Part shown: positions 1 to 6,785 of the stretch, one piece after another
How positions within the stretch are numbered: position 1 is the stretch's first letter
Layout: every line of letters begins with the position of its first letter
Assembly (NCBI GenBank): GCA_023420435.1
Contig: JAEZWE010000213.1
Location: 1-15,145 of the forward strand
From: Bacteroidota bacterium
Lineage (GTDB): Bacteria > Bacteroidota > Bacteroidia > Flavobacteriales > Weeksellaceae
Length of the DNA stretch: 15,145 bases
Direction: 5' to 3'
Position numbers and translations under genes: made by a program
Notes under the pieces: model-generated
Told to the model about the DNA's origin: nothing
The model's database searches: none
Seen by the model: the letters and a program-made list of their open reading frames with translations, nothing else

Positions 1-1406
1 CAGTTGAAGAGTTGGAAGCAATCGATGGTGAAGCCAAAAAAACAGCGAAAGACGGACAGAAAAAAGCTTGGGAAAATTATCAGAATTCTATTTCTGAATT
101 GAAAAATCAAGTTTTGCCTTTGGTTGAAAAACTAAACGCAAACGCCGAAGTTGCTGAAGAAATCGCAAAATTCAACAAAATTATTTCAGTTGCGAAAAAA
201 GATATTTTCCATTTGGCAAGAAAAGCTTTGTTGCTGACGAGAGGAACTTCCTCAACAGAAAGACAGTGGCTTCAAAATAAATATGACGAAGTTTACAAAA
301 CTGAAAAAGACAATTATTCATCCCATTTATATTCACAATCTCAATGGAAAGCAACGAATGTAAAAGAAGTTGATCCAATTTTCTCTGAAGCGTCTGAAGA
401 AGTGGATGGAAGAGTAGTGGTTCGTAATAATTTCGACAAAATTTTTGAAAAATATCCTGAAACATTAGTGTTTGGTGAAGACGCCGGAAATATTGGCGAT
501 GTGAACCAAGGCTTAGAAGGAATGCAGGAAAAATACGGCGAATTGCGCGTTGCCGACACCGGAATTCGTGAAGCCACTATTCTTGGACAGGGAATAGGAA
601 TGGCAATGCGCGGTTTAAGACCGATTGCAGAAATTCAGTATCTGGATTATATCCTTTATTGTCTTCAAGGAATGAGCGACGATTTGGCAACCGTTCAATA
701 CCGTACTAAAGGCGGACAAAAAGCTCCGGTGATCATTAGAACTCGTGGTCACCGTTTGGAAGGAATTTGGCATTCCGGTTCTCCAATGGCGGGAATTTTA
801 AATCTTTCCAAAGGAATTAACATTTTGGTTCCAAGAAACTTGACAAAAGCCGCAGGTTTTTACAATACGATGCTGCAAAGCGACGAACCTGCCGTAATTG
901 TGGAATGTCTGAACGGTTACCGTTTGAAGGAAAAACAGCCTGACAATTTAGGTGAATTCACCGTTCCTGTCGGAAAAATTGAAGTGACGAAAGAAGGAAA
1001 AGAGGTAACTTTGGTAACTTACGGTTCAACTTGGAGAGTTGTGATGGAAGCTGCTTTGGAATTAGAAAAATTAGGGATTTCTGCAGAAGTAATTGATGTG
1101 CAATCCTTAATTCCGTTTGATATTTCACATGAAATTGTAGAAAGTGTGAAGAAAACCAACCGTTTGGTAGTTATTGATGAAGATGTGGAAGGCGGAACTT
1201 CAGCGTTTATTTTGCAGCAGATTTTGGAAAAACAAAAAGCCTTCAGATTTTTAGATTCTGATCCTATAACGATTTCTGCCAATGATCACCGTCCTGCTTA
1301 TGCCAGTGATGGAGATTATTTCAGTAAACCATCATCAGACGATATGGTGGAGAAAATTTACGAAATGTTTCATGAAAACAATCCTACCAAATTTCCAAAA
1401 TTATAA
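1..1406 (+). CDS. 2-oxoacid dehydrogenase E1 component, fused alpha/beta type (5' truncated by window)
   Basis: This is the C-terminal part of a thiamine-diphosphate-dependent E1 enzyme, which decarboxylates a 2-oxoacid and passes the acyl group to lipoyl-E2 in a pyruvate or branched-chain complex. The frame is open from base 3, so the true start lies upstream. The first 110 or so residues are a helical, lysine-rich segment of the alpha/beta junction. From about base 450 the sequence is a classic E1-beta: VFGEDAG, then DTGIREATILGQGIGMA (TPP/pyrimidine-binding region), IRTRGHRLEGIWHSGSP, and a transketolase C-terminal domain with VTYGSTWR and VIDEDVEGGTS. Bacteroidetes often carry E1 as one fused chain, which fits the upstream-extending frame. 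The specific substrate cannot be told from this part. A strong terminator follows 7 bases after the stop. The nearby E3 gene (1888) would be a functional partner. Confidence 0.9.
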   Translation, partial: VEELEAIDGEAKKTAKDGQKKAWENYQNSISELKNQVLPLVEKLNANAEVAEEIAKFNKIISVAKKDIFHLARKALLLTRGTSSTERQWLQNKYDEVYKTEKDNYSSHLYSQSQWKATNVKEVDPIFSEASEEVDGRVVVRNNFDKIFEKYPETLVFGEDAGNIGDVNQGLEGMQEKYGELRVADTGIREATILGQGIGMAMRGLRPIAEIQYLDYILYCLQGMSDDLATVQYRTKGGQKAPVIIRTRGHRLEGIWHSGSPMAGILNLSKGINILVPRNLTKAAGFYNTMLQSDEPAVIVECLNGYRLKEKQPDNLGEFTVPVGKIEVTKEGKEVTLVTYGSTWRVVMEAALELEKLGISAEVIDVQSLIPFDISHEIVESVKKTNRLVVIDEDVEGGTSAFILQQILEKQKAFRFLDSDPITISANDHRPAYASDGDYFSKPSSDDMVEKIYEMFHENNPTKFPKL

Positions 1407-1412
1407 AAAATG

Positions 1413-1440
1413 AAGAGCTAAATATTAGCTCTTTTTTTTT
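1413..1440 (+). terminator. Rho-independent terminator of the E1 gene
   Basis: Perfect 9-bp stem AAGAGCTAA / TTAGCTCTT (1413-1421 with 1425-1433), a 3-base loop, then an unbroken T run to 1440. It lies just after the E1 stop codon. The minus-strand small gene also ends right here, at 1442, so the hairpin may serve both directions, although the T run favours the plus strand. Confidence 0.9.
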
Positions 1441-1441
1441 A

Positions 1442-1693
1442 TTAGAATAATTTCCACTTCGGTTTTTTCTCAATTTTCAGAAATTCATTTTTCTGTAGAT
1501 CTTCTACAAAATGATCCTCATGATCAAAACGAATTTCAACATCTTCAAAAAGTTATTTTCTTCTCGCATAAGAAGTCATGAAATCGCTATTTTCTTTATG
1601 GTATTCGATATCGCATCTGCGCATCCAAGTAACAAATTCTTCATTGGAATTTGCTTTACAACTCTCATTGCGCTGAACAAGGGTGTATTTCAT
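1442..1693 (-). pseudogene. Small unknown gene interrupted by one in-frame TAA
   Basis: Read on the minus strand from the ATG at 1693, there are 46 codons (beginning MKYTLVQRNESCKANSNEEF, ending MTSYARRK), then TAA at 1555-1553, then 36 more codons in the same frame (LFEDVEIRFDHEDHF through KKPKWKLF) to a TAA at 1444-1442. The halves read as one compact, charged protein of about 83 residues, and no frame change is needed. The composition (many E, D, K, R and aromatic residues) is that of a soluble cytoplasmic protein; there is no signal peptide or membrane segment. I do not recognise the family. A TAnnTTTG box lies upstream. Alternatives are a real 46-residue protein with a decayed tail, a sequencing error at the stop, or chance openness of the second half; the absence of other stops over 36 codons in AT-rich DNA argues mildly against chance. 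Confidence 0.5.
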
Positions 1694-1711
1694 AATACAT
1701 CATTTGTTTTC

Positions 1712-1739
1712 CAAAATTATAAAAAATCTAGATATCAAA
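1712..1739 (-). promoter_or_regulatory. Candidate flavobacterial promoter for the small interrupted gene
   Basis: On the minus strand TAATTTTG (1719-1712) matches the -7 consensus TAnnTTTG exactly. TTTG at 1739-1736 could be the -33 element, but the 16-base spacer is slightly shorter than the usual 17-23. The predicted transcription start would be close to 1706, about 12 bases before the ATG at 1693. Confidence 0.4.
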
Positions 1740-1887
1740 TTTATTTTTTGATGTTTTTTTAATGAAAATTATTTTTTAATAGAAAGTTAATAAAGAAAAA
1801 TGCATATGGTCATTTATAATTCTGAATTTTTAATATCCAATAAAACCTCGAAAATTATCCGTAAATTCGCACTAAAATTTTTCAAAA

Positions 1888-3279
1888 ATGAACTACGATA
1901 TTATTGTTATTGGAAGTGGACCTGGAGGTTATGTTACTGCAATTAGAGCTGCACAATTAGGCTTCAAAACTGCAATTGTTGAGAAAGAAAATCTTGGAGG
2001 AATCTGCTTGAATTGGGGATGTATACCAACAAAAGCCTTATTAAAGTCGGCTCACGTTTTTCATTATTTAAAGCATGCTGAAGACTTTGGGTTGAATCCT
2101 GTTGAAAATCCAAGTTTCGATTTTTCAAAAGTGATCCAAAGAAGTAGAGGGGTAGCTTCCAAAATGAGTGGTGGAATTTCATTTTTGATGAAAAAAAATA
2201 AAATTGATGTCATTATGGGAACTGCGAAAGTAAAAGCAGGGAAAAAAATTGACGTGGTAGATGCTGAAGGAAAATCTACAGATTATTCTGCTAATCATAT
2301 TATCATAGCAACTGGAGCACGTTCAAGAGAGTTACCAAATCTTCCTCAAGATGGAAAAAAAGTAATCGGTTATAGACAAGCACTTTCTCTTCCAGAACAA
2401 CCAAAATCAATGATTGTCGTTGGTTCTGGTGCTATTGGAGTTGAGTTTGCAGATTTTTATAATGCTATGGGAACGAAAGTGACCATTGTAGAATTTATGC
2501 CTAATATCGTTCCTGTTGAAGATGAAGAAATTTCAAAACATTTAGAAAAATCTTTGAAAAAAGCAGGAATTGAAATCATGACCAATGCTTCGGTTGAATC
2601 TGTTGATACATCAGGAAATGGTGTAAAAGCAAATGTAAAAACTGAAAAAGGAAACATTACTTTAGAAGCTGATATTTTACTTTCTGCAGTAGGAATTGCT
2701 GCGAATGTAGAAGGACAAGGTTTTGAAGAAGTAGGAATTCAAATGGATAAAGGAAGAGTTTTGGTGAATGAATGGTACGAAACTTCAGTTCCTGGATATT
2801 ATGCGATTGGTGATATTTTGCCAACACAAGCTTTAGCACACGTTGCATCTGCGGAAGGAATTACCTGTGTTGAAAAAATAAAAGGACTTCATGTAGAAAA
2901 AATCGATTACGGTAATATACCGGGTTGTACGTATTGTTCTCCAGAAATTGCTTCAGTTGGTTTCACCGAAAAGCAAGCTAAAGAAAAAGGATACGAAATA
3001 AAAGTTGGGAAATTTCCACTTTCTGCATCAGGAAAAGCTACAGCAAACGGAAATACCGATGGTTTTATCTAAGTGATTTTTGATGCATAATACGGAGAAT
3101 GGTTAGGTTGTCATATGATCGGTGAAGGAGTTACAGATATGATTGCAGAAGCAGTTGTAGCTAGAAAATTAGAAACTACAGGTCATGAAATTATCAAATC
3201 AATTCACCCGCATCCTACCGTTTCTGAAGCTATTATGGAAGCAGCAGCCGCGGCTTATGGAGAAGTGATTCATATTTAA
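1888..3279 (+). pseudogene. lpdA: Dihydrolipoyl dehydrogenase (E3) with two in-frame TAA codons
   Basis: E3 is the FAD-dependent disulfide oxidoreductase that reoxidises dihydrolipoamide of 2-oxoacid dehydrogenase and glycine cleavage complexes, passing electrons to NAD+. Visible are the FAD dinucleotide fold GSGPGG (residues 9-14), the redox-active cysteine pair in GGICLNWGCIPTK (C40, C45), the NAD-binding GSGAIG (179-184) and the FAD motif YYAIGD. The frame is broken by TAA at codon 395 (3070-3072) and codon 401 (3088-3090), then runs open to TAA at 3277-3279. Read through, it gives a normal family length of 463 codons, with a dimerisation domain ending in HPHPTVSEA that holds the catalytic pair H442/E447. 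Lysine (AAA) is expected at both stops, so each is one A-to-T change. A 394-residue product would lack the catalytic base and most of the dimer interface and should be inactive. Everything else looks intact, so decay is recent or the stops are sequence errors. No convincing full promoter was seen upstream. Confidence 0.85.
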
Positions 3280-3298
3280 AACATAACGAAATAATATT

Positions 3299-3328
3299 AA
3301 AAAACCACAGATTTTTCTGTGGTTTTTT
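3299..3328 (+). terminator. Rho-independent terminator after lpdA
   Basis: A perfect 12-bp stem AAAAAACCACAG / CTGTGGTTTTTT (3299-3310 with 3317-3328) with a 6-base loop and a T run. It follows the full-length lpdA end at 3279, not the premature stop at 3072, so the gene's original extent is confirmed by its terminator. Confidence 0.9.
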
Positions 3329-3335
3329 AATTTTG
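3328..3335 (+). promoter_or_regulatory. Candidate -7 box for the patatin gene
   Basis: TAATTTTG matches TAnnTTTG and starts at the last base of the lpdA terminator stem. It ends only 4 bases before the patatin ATG, so a transcript from it would start at or beside the start codon (nearly leaderless). No -33 TTG was found at the right distance, so this is a weak call. Confidence 0.3.
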
Positions 3336-3339
3336 AACT

Positions 3340-4119
3340 ATGGAAAAAAAGCAACTTGGATTAGTTCTTTCTGGTGGCGGAACAAAAGGAATTGCACATG
3401 CCGGAGTTTTAAAATTTTTGGAAGAAAATAAAATTCAACCACAAATTTTGGCTTGTTGTAGTGCAGGTTCTATAGTAGGAAGTTTGTATTCGGTTGGGAA
3501 AAAGCCGGAAGAAATTCTTGATTTTTTTAAATCCGTCTATTTTTTCAATTGGAAACATTTTACTTTCAATCAACCGGGACTGGTTTCTTCAGGGATTTTT
3601 CGCCGATATCTGAAACCCGTTTTTGATGAAATGACGATCGCAGAATTACCAAAATCTGTAAAAATTGTCGCCACAGAATTAGTTTCAGGAACCCAGGAAA
3701 TTTTTGAAAATGATTTTAAAGTCATTGATGCTATTATTGCTTCCTGCTCCATTCCTGGGATAACAACACCTTACATCGTCGGAAATAAATTGTACAGTGA
3801 TGGAGGAGTTTTAAATAATTTTCCTGCAGACATTATACAAAACGATTGCGAAAAAATGATTGGTGTTTTTGTTTCTCCGCCACAAGATTTGGAAATTAAA
3901 GATTTGAATTCCATAAAAGCTGTTGTTTCCCGTTCCTACGATTTACTTTCTTATCGTACCGAATTTCACAAATTTTCGTATTGTGACTGGTTTATCACTT
4001 CGAAAAAACTCGCTCATTTTGCCACTTTTGAAAGAAAACCGGAACGTTTAGACGAAATTTTTCAAATTGGCTACGAAGCCGCTAAAAGTAGCTTCGACCA
4101 AGAGTTATTCAAATTCTAA
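3340..4119 (+). CDS. Patatin-like phospholipase family protein
   Basis: Patatin-family hydrolases use a Ser-Asp dyad to cleave acyl esters of phospholipids or other lipids. The 259-residue protein opens with the oxyanion-hole loop SGGGTKG (11-17), followed by the nucleophile region ACCSAGSIVG with Ser41, and the catalytic Asp in SDGGVLNNFP (D154). FNWKHF, SCSIPG and IGVFVSPP fit the single-domain bacterial patatin fold. No signal peptide is seen, so it is probably cytoplasmic or loosely membrane-associated. One oddity: the elbow normally reads G-x-S-x-G, but here the first glycine is Cys39 (C-C-S-A-G). The substrate is unknown. It converges with the ABC ATPase gene, with only 10 bases between the two stop codons and no obvious terminator between them. 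Confidence 0.9.
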   Translation: MEKKQLGLVLSGGGTKGIAHAGVLKFLEENKIQPQILACCSAGSIVGSLYSVGKKPEEILDFFKSVYFFNWKHFTFNQPGLVSSGIFRRYLKPVFDEMTIAELPKSVKIVATELVSGTQEIFENDFKVIDAIIASCSIPGITTPYIVGNKLYSDGGVLNNFPADIIQNDCEKMIGVFVSPPQDLEIKDLNSIKAVVSRSYDLLSYRTEFHKFSYCDWFITSKKLAHFATFERKPERLDEIFQIGYEAAKSSFDQELFKF

Positions 4120-4129
4120 AATCGAAGGT

Positions 4130-4825
4130 TTAAGCGGTATAACTGGCAAAGGCTTCTTCCAAACTTTCAAATTTTCCTTTAAATTCTTCAATCGGAGAAT
4201 CCATGACAATATTTCCTTTATGTATAAGAATTACGCGGGAACAAAGTGCTTCCACTTCCTGCATAATATGCGTTGAAAGAATGACGGTTTTTTCTTTTCC
4301 GATTTCTTTAATCACATTTCGGATTTCGATAATTTGATTGGGATCTAAACCATTGGTTGGTTCGTCCAAAATCAATAAATCAGGTTGATGAAGGATTGCT
4401 TGCGCTAAACCGACTCTTTGTTTGTAACCTTTGGAAAGTTGCGAAATTTTCTTTGATTTTTCGGGCGTAATTCCTACCAATTCAATAACTTCTTCAACTC
4501 TTGAATTTGGAACTTGATGAATATTGGCGACAAAATTCAAATATTCTTTTACAAACATTTCCATGTACAAAGGATTGTTTTCAGGAAGAAACCCAATGTT
4601 TTTTTTGCTTTCTAATTCGTGGGTAATAATATCTTTTGCATTAAATAAAATTTGTCCTTCATCAATTTTCAAAACACCAACAATGCTTTTCATCAAGGTA
4701 GATTTTCCTGCTCCGTTAGGACCTAAAAGCCCGATGATTTCATTTTTTTCTATGGTGATGTTAATATCATTCAGTGCAGTTTGTTCACCAAATTTTTTTG
4801 TGAGGTTTTTTATTTCTAAAGACAT
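4130..4825 (-). CDS. ABC transporter ATP-binding protein
   Basis: A 231-residue ATPase subunit of an ABC transporter. It has Walker A GPNGAGKST (35-43), signature LSKGYKQ (130-136, replacing LSGGQ), Walker B LLILDEP (150-156) with catalytic E155, the D-loop in NGLDP and the H-loop His186 in STHI. The Q-loop region reads GFLPENNPLY, typical of the CcmA/NatA/GldA-type export ATPases. It could belong to the gliding-motility GldA group, but it is shorter than GldA proteins of about 300 residues, so no symbol is given. No permease gene lies next to it; the partner must be elsewhere. I chose the ATG at 4825 (MSLEIKNLTKKFG) over an upstream ATG at 4876, because the longer form adds 17 residues unlike the family, encoded by the preceding gene's terminator and the promoter. 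Confidence 0.9.
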   Translation of the reverse strand: MSLEIKNLTKKFGEQTALNDINITIEKNEIIGLLGPNGAGKSTLMKSIVGVLKIDEGQILFNAKDIITHELESKKNIGFLPENNPLYMEMFVKEYLNFVANIHQVPNSRVEEVIELVGITPEKSKKISQLSKGYKQRVGLAQAILHQPDLLILDEPTNGLDPNQIIEIRNVIKEIGKEKTVILSTHIMQEVEALCSRVILIHKGNIVMDSPIEEFKGKFESLEEAFASYTA

Positions 4826-4844
4826 ATCGTTTCCTGAATTTTTG

Positions 4845-4876
4845 CAAAAATAAAATAAAAAACCCATCTTTCTCAA
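4845..4876 (-). promoter_or_regulatory. Flavobacterial promoter for the ABC ATPase gene, overlapping a terminator
   Basis: On the minus strand, TTG (4876-4874), a 21-base spacer and TATTTTTG (4852-4845) match TTG-N17-23-TAnnTTTG fully. The -33 element lies in the loop and stem of the terminator of the preceding gene. The predicted start is about 15-20 bases before the ATG at 4825. Confidence 0.55.
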
Positions 4877-4886
4877 GATGAGTTTT
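4855..4886 (-). terminator. Rho-independent terminator of the secreted small protein gene
   Basis: On the minus strand AACTCATCTT (4884-4875) pairs with AAGATGGGTT (4870-4861), with one T-G wobble, around a GAGA tetraloop of the stable GNRA class, followed by a T-rich run. It lies 20 bases after the stop of the 4906-5406 gene. Confidence 0.85.
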
Positions 4887-4905
4887 AGATTTTATAATTT
4901 TGGGA

Positions 4906-5406
4906 TTATTGACTTTTTTTTACCGTTTTTGCCGGTGTTTTAGTAGTGTTTTGGAGGTAATTTCCTGTTGATTTTTTTCCGAAAATTTTATCGACTTGCT
5001 TTTTCGTAAGAAACTGTGTTTTCCCAATATACTTATTACTTTTATTGATGTAATGCACAAATTGCATCGTTGTTTGTCCGTAATTTTTTGCAAATTTAAG
5101 ACCGATAATATCATTAGGAAGCTCCAAAGAAATTTCGTTGGCAGGCATATCGATAAATCCGTCTGAAATAAGTTTGTAAAGATGTTCATAATCTTTATTC
5201 AAATCCTGAAAAGAAAAAGACCGGAAAGTATTGAGATTAGCCGTGTTGATGTCCTGATAATTGAAGGTGTACCTGTTTTGCTTTTTGTAAAGCGCTACAG
5301 AATTATCTTTTCCAACAAGGCTTAAAGATTCGTTCTTTAACACCTTTATTTGGGAGTATGCTGAAAAAGAAAACAGTAGTACAAAGAAAAGTAATGCTTT
5401 TTTCAT
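4906..5406 (-). CDS. Secreted hypothetical protein, 166 residues
   Basis: The N-terminus MKKALLFFVLLFSFSAYSQ is a clear signal peptide with likely cleavage after Ser18, the common flavobacterial ...S|Q pattern; there is no lipobox cysteine, so the mature protein should be periplasmic or secreted. The mature part is a mix of hydrophobic and charged residues (for example IKVLKNESLSLVGKDN and NEISLELPNDIIGLKFAKNY) that suggests a small beta-rich globular domain, ending in a low-complexity, basic tail rich in T, K and Q. I do not recognise the family and no catalytic motif stands out. It has its own promoter-like sequence and terminator, so it is probably monocistronic. Confidence 0.8.
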   Translation of the reverse strand: MKKALLFFVLLFSFSAYSQIKVLKNESLSLVGKDNSVALYKKQNRYTFNYQDINTANLNTFRSFSFQDLNKDYEHLYKLISDGFIDMPANEISLELPNDIIGLKFAKNYGQTTMQFVHYINKSNKYIGKTQFLTKKQVDKIFGKKSTGNYLQNTTKTPAKTVKKSQ

Positions 5407-5441
5407 TTTTTTATTTACAGTATTAAAACTTCGTTTTTATA

Positions 5442-5473
5442 CAAATATTGTGCTGTTACAACATTTGAAACAA
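5442..5473 (-). promoter_or_regulatory. Candidate promoter of the secreted small protein gene
   Basis: On the minus strand, TTG (5473-5471), a 21-base spacer and AATATTTG (5449-5442), which is one base off TAnnTTTG. The predicted start lies about 30 bases before the ATG at 5406. Confidence 0.4.
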
Positions 5474-5511
5474 AAGTAAACATTTTTTTTAAGTAATTTT
5501 TTAAAAAAAAT

Positions 5512-5543
5512 CATAAAAAAAATCCTGCAGAAATCTACAGGAT
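5512..5543 (-). terminator. Terminator downstream of tRNA-Arg
   Basis: On the minus strand ATCCTGTAGA (5543-5534) pairs with TCTGCAGGAT (5531-5522), with one T-G wobble and a very tight loop, followed by a run of T. It begins immediately after the encoded CCA end of the tRNA. Confidence 0.8.
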
Positions 5544-5620
5544 TGGTGACCGCAAAAGGAGTCGAACCCTTAACCTTCAGAGCCGTAATCTGACGCTCTA
5601 TCCAATTGAGCTATGCGGCC
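5544..5620 (-). tRNA. tRNA-Arg (anticodon ACG), CCA end encoded
   Basis: On the minus strand the acceptor GGCCGCA pairs with TGCGGTC (one G-U), the D arm is GCTC/GAGC, the anticodon stem is TCAGA/TCTGA with loop TTACGGC, and the T arm is AAGGG-TTCGACT-CCTTT. The anticodon ACG (5586-5584) reads CGU, and after deamination of A34 to inosine also CGC and CGA. The discriminator is A (5547) and CCA is encoded at 5546-5544. All arms are intact. Confidence 0.97.
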
Positions 5621-5628
5621 GAAATTGG

Positions 5629-5660
5629 TTTGCAAATATAATACTTTTTTGGTTTCTTTG
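5629..5660 (+). promoter_or_regulatory. Candidate promoter of the substrate-binding lipoprotein gene
   Basis: TTTG (5629-5632), a 20-base spacer and TTTCTTTG (5653-5660), which is one base off TAnnTTTG. The ATG at 5665 is so close that the transcript would have almost no leader. It overlaps the opposite-strand tRNA promoter. Confidence 0.3.
5633..5640 (-). promoter_or_regulatory. -7 box for tRNA-Arg
   Basis: On the minus strand TATATTTG (5640-5633) matches TAnnTTTG exactly, 12 bases before the tRNA 5' end. No TTG was found at the -33 position. Confidence 0.45.
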
Positions 5661-5664
5661 AAAT

Positions 5665-6714
5665 ATGAATGTAAAAATCTTCTCTGTTATTGCCTTTCTG
5701 CTGATTTTCAGTTGCAAAAAAAAGGTGGAAATTTCCAAAAGTTCAGAAATTTTACCAATTTCTTCATTGGTTGAACTTTCTGAATCGCCGGAAATGGTAA
5801 AATTGAGATCGGGAAAACACCAATATCAGTTTTCAAAAAAGAAATTGCCTTTTCAAAATGTGGTTTTGTTGAATGCAAGTTTAATTGGTTATATTTCTGA
5901 ATTAGAACTCGAAAATAAAATGGTTGGTGTTTCCAGTCCGGAATATATTTATTCGGAGAAAATTTTAAAAGCGATAAAAGAAGGAAAAATTCAAAATATT
6001 GGAAATGAGCAGAAATATGATATAGAAAGAATAATTTCTTTAAAACCGGATGCGGTGTTCACCAATTACATCGCAAGTTTTGAAAACACCTATGAAATTC
6101 TCGAAAAAAACAATATTGAAGTTATTTTCCTGGATGAATATCTGGAACAACAACCTTTAGAGAAATCAGCTTATTTGAAAGTTTTCGGAAAATTATTTGG
6201 GGTGGAAGCAAAGGCAAATTCACGATTTGAAAGCATTAAAAAAAATTATGAAGATTTAAAGAAATTAGCTTCCGGCAAAGTTGAAAAGCCATTAGTTTTG
6301 GCTAATGAAATGTACGGAAATCAATGGTTTTTGCCAGGCGGAAAAACGCAGCTTGCTTATTTTATTGCCGATGCTGGTGGAAATTATTTGATGAGTGAAA
6401 ACGCCGATGCAAAAGCAGTTCCTTTAAGTTTTGAGGAAGTTTTTAAAAAATCTGAAAATGCGAAAATTTGGGTAAATATTGGAAATCACAAACAAAAGAA
6501 TGAGCTTTTAACCATTAATCCAAACTACGCCAAAATGCAGGTTTTCCAAAATGGAAAATTATATTCTTTAACCGGAAAAGAAAGAGGAAAAGCCAACGAT
6601 TTTTTCGAAAGTGGTGTCGTTCGTTCAGATTTGGTTCTTAAAGATTATATCAAAATAATGCATCCCGATTTATTTGCGAAAGATCCGCTAAACTATATGT
6701 CCGAATTAAAATAA
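5665..6714 (+). CDS. ABC transporter substrate-binding lipoprotein (iron/siderophore or cobalamin type)
   Basis: A 349-residue periplasmic binding protein of the helical-backbone class (FepB/BtuF-like), which delivers ferric siderophore, haem or cobalamin to an inner-membrane ABC importer. The N-terminus MNVKIFSVIAFLLIFSC is a lipoprotein signal with the lipidated Cys17, followed by a lysine run. The body shows the family's two-lobe pattern: an early strand with 'LLNASLIGYISELELENKMV', then NIGNEQKYDIERIISLKPDAVFTN (N-lobe), a long linking helix (AYLKVFGKLFGVEAKANSRF) and a C-lobe with FLPGGKTQLAYFIADAGG. No permease, ATPase or TonB-dependent receptor gene sits beside it, so the ligand cannot be inferred from neighbours. 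It is transcribed divergently from the tRNA-Arg gene. Confidence 0.85.
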   Translation: MNVKIFSVIAFLLIFSCKKKVEISKSSEILPISSLVELSESPEMVKLRSGKHQYQFSKKKLPFQNVVLLNASLIGYISELELENKMVGVSSPEYIYSEKILKAIKEGKIQNIGNEQKYDIERIISLKPDAVFTNYIASFENTYEILEKNNIEVIFLDEYLEQQPLEKSAYLKVFGKLFGVEAKANSRFESIKKNYEDLKKLASGKVEKPLVLANEMYGNQWFLPGGKTQLAYFIADAGGNYLMSENADAKAVPLSFEEVFKKSENAKIWVNIGNHKQKNELLTINPNYAKMQVFQNGKLYSLTGKERGKANDFFESGVVRSDLVLKDYIKIMHPDLFAKDPLNYMSELK

Positions 6715-6731
6715 AGTAGCACCGAAAAGAT

Positions 6732-6739
6732 TATCTTTG
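6732..6739 (+). promoter_or_regulatory. Candidate -7 box for the mtgA operon
   Basis: TATCTTTG matches TAnnTTTG exactly and is followed by C. It lies 46 bases before the ATG at 6786, giving a leader of about 40 bases. No -33 TTG is present at the usual spacing. Confidence 0.4.
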
Positions 6740-6785
6740 CTAAGAATTTTTCAAATTTTTGAATTCAAAAGAAATAAAAAATCCT

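Noticed and set aside
1511..1762. Forward-strand open frame of 83 codons in the gap after E1
   Set aside because: It lies opposite the interrupted minus-strand gene, has a strongly biased hydrophobic composition typical of antisense reading, and lacks any family resemblance or promoter.
1442..3279. Reassignment of TAA to lysine as a genome-wide code change
   Set aside because: TAA is the normal stop of the E1, lpdA, mtgA and membrane-protein genes here, and no other long gene contains internal TAA. A global code change is not compatible with this.
4826..4876. Longer start for the ABC ATPase (MRKMGFLFYFCK...)
   Set aside because: It would be encoded by the preceding gene's terminator and by the ATPase promoter, and ABC ATPases of this class start right at the MSLEIKNLT-like strand.
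6759..6785. TTG start giving mtgA nine extra residues
   Set aside because: The ATG at 6786 gives the usual MWKK-type start directly before the membrane anchor; the extension has no family character.
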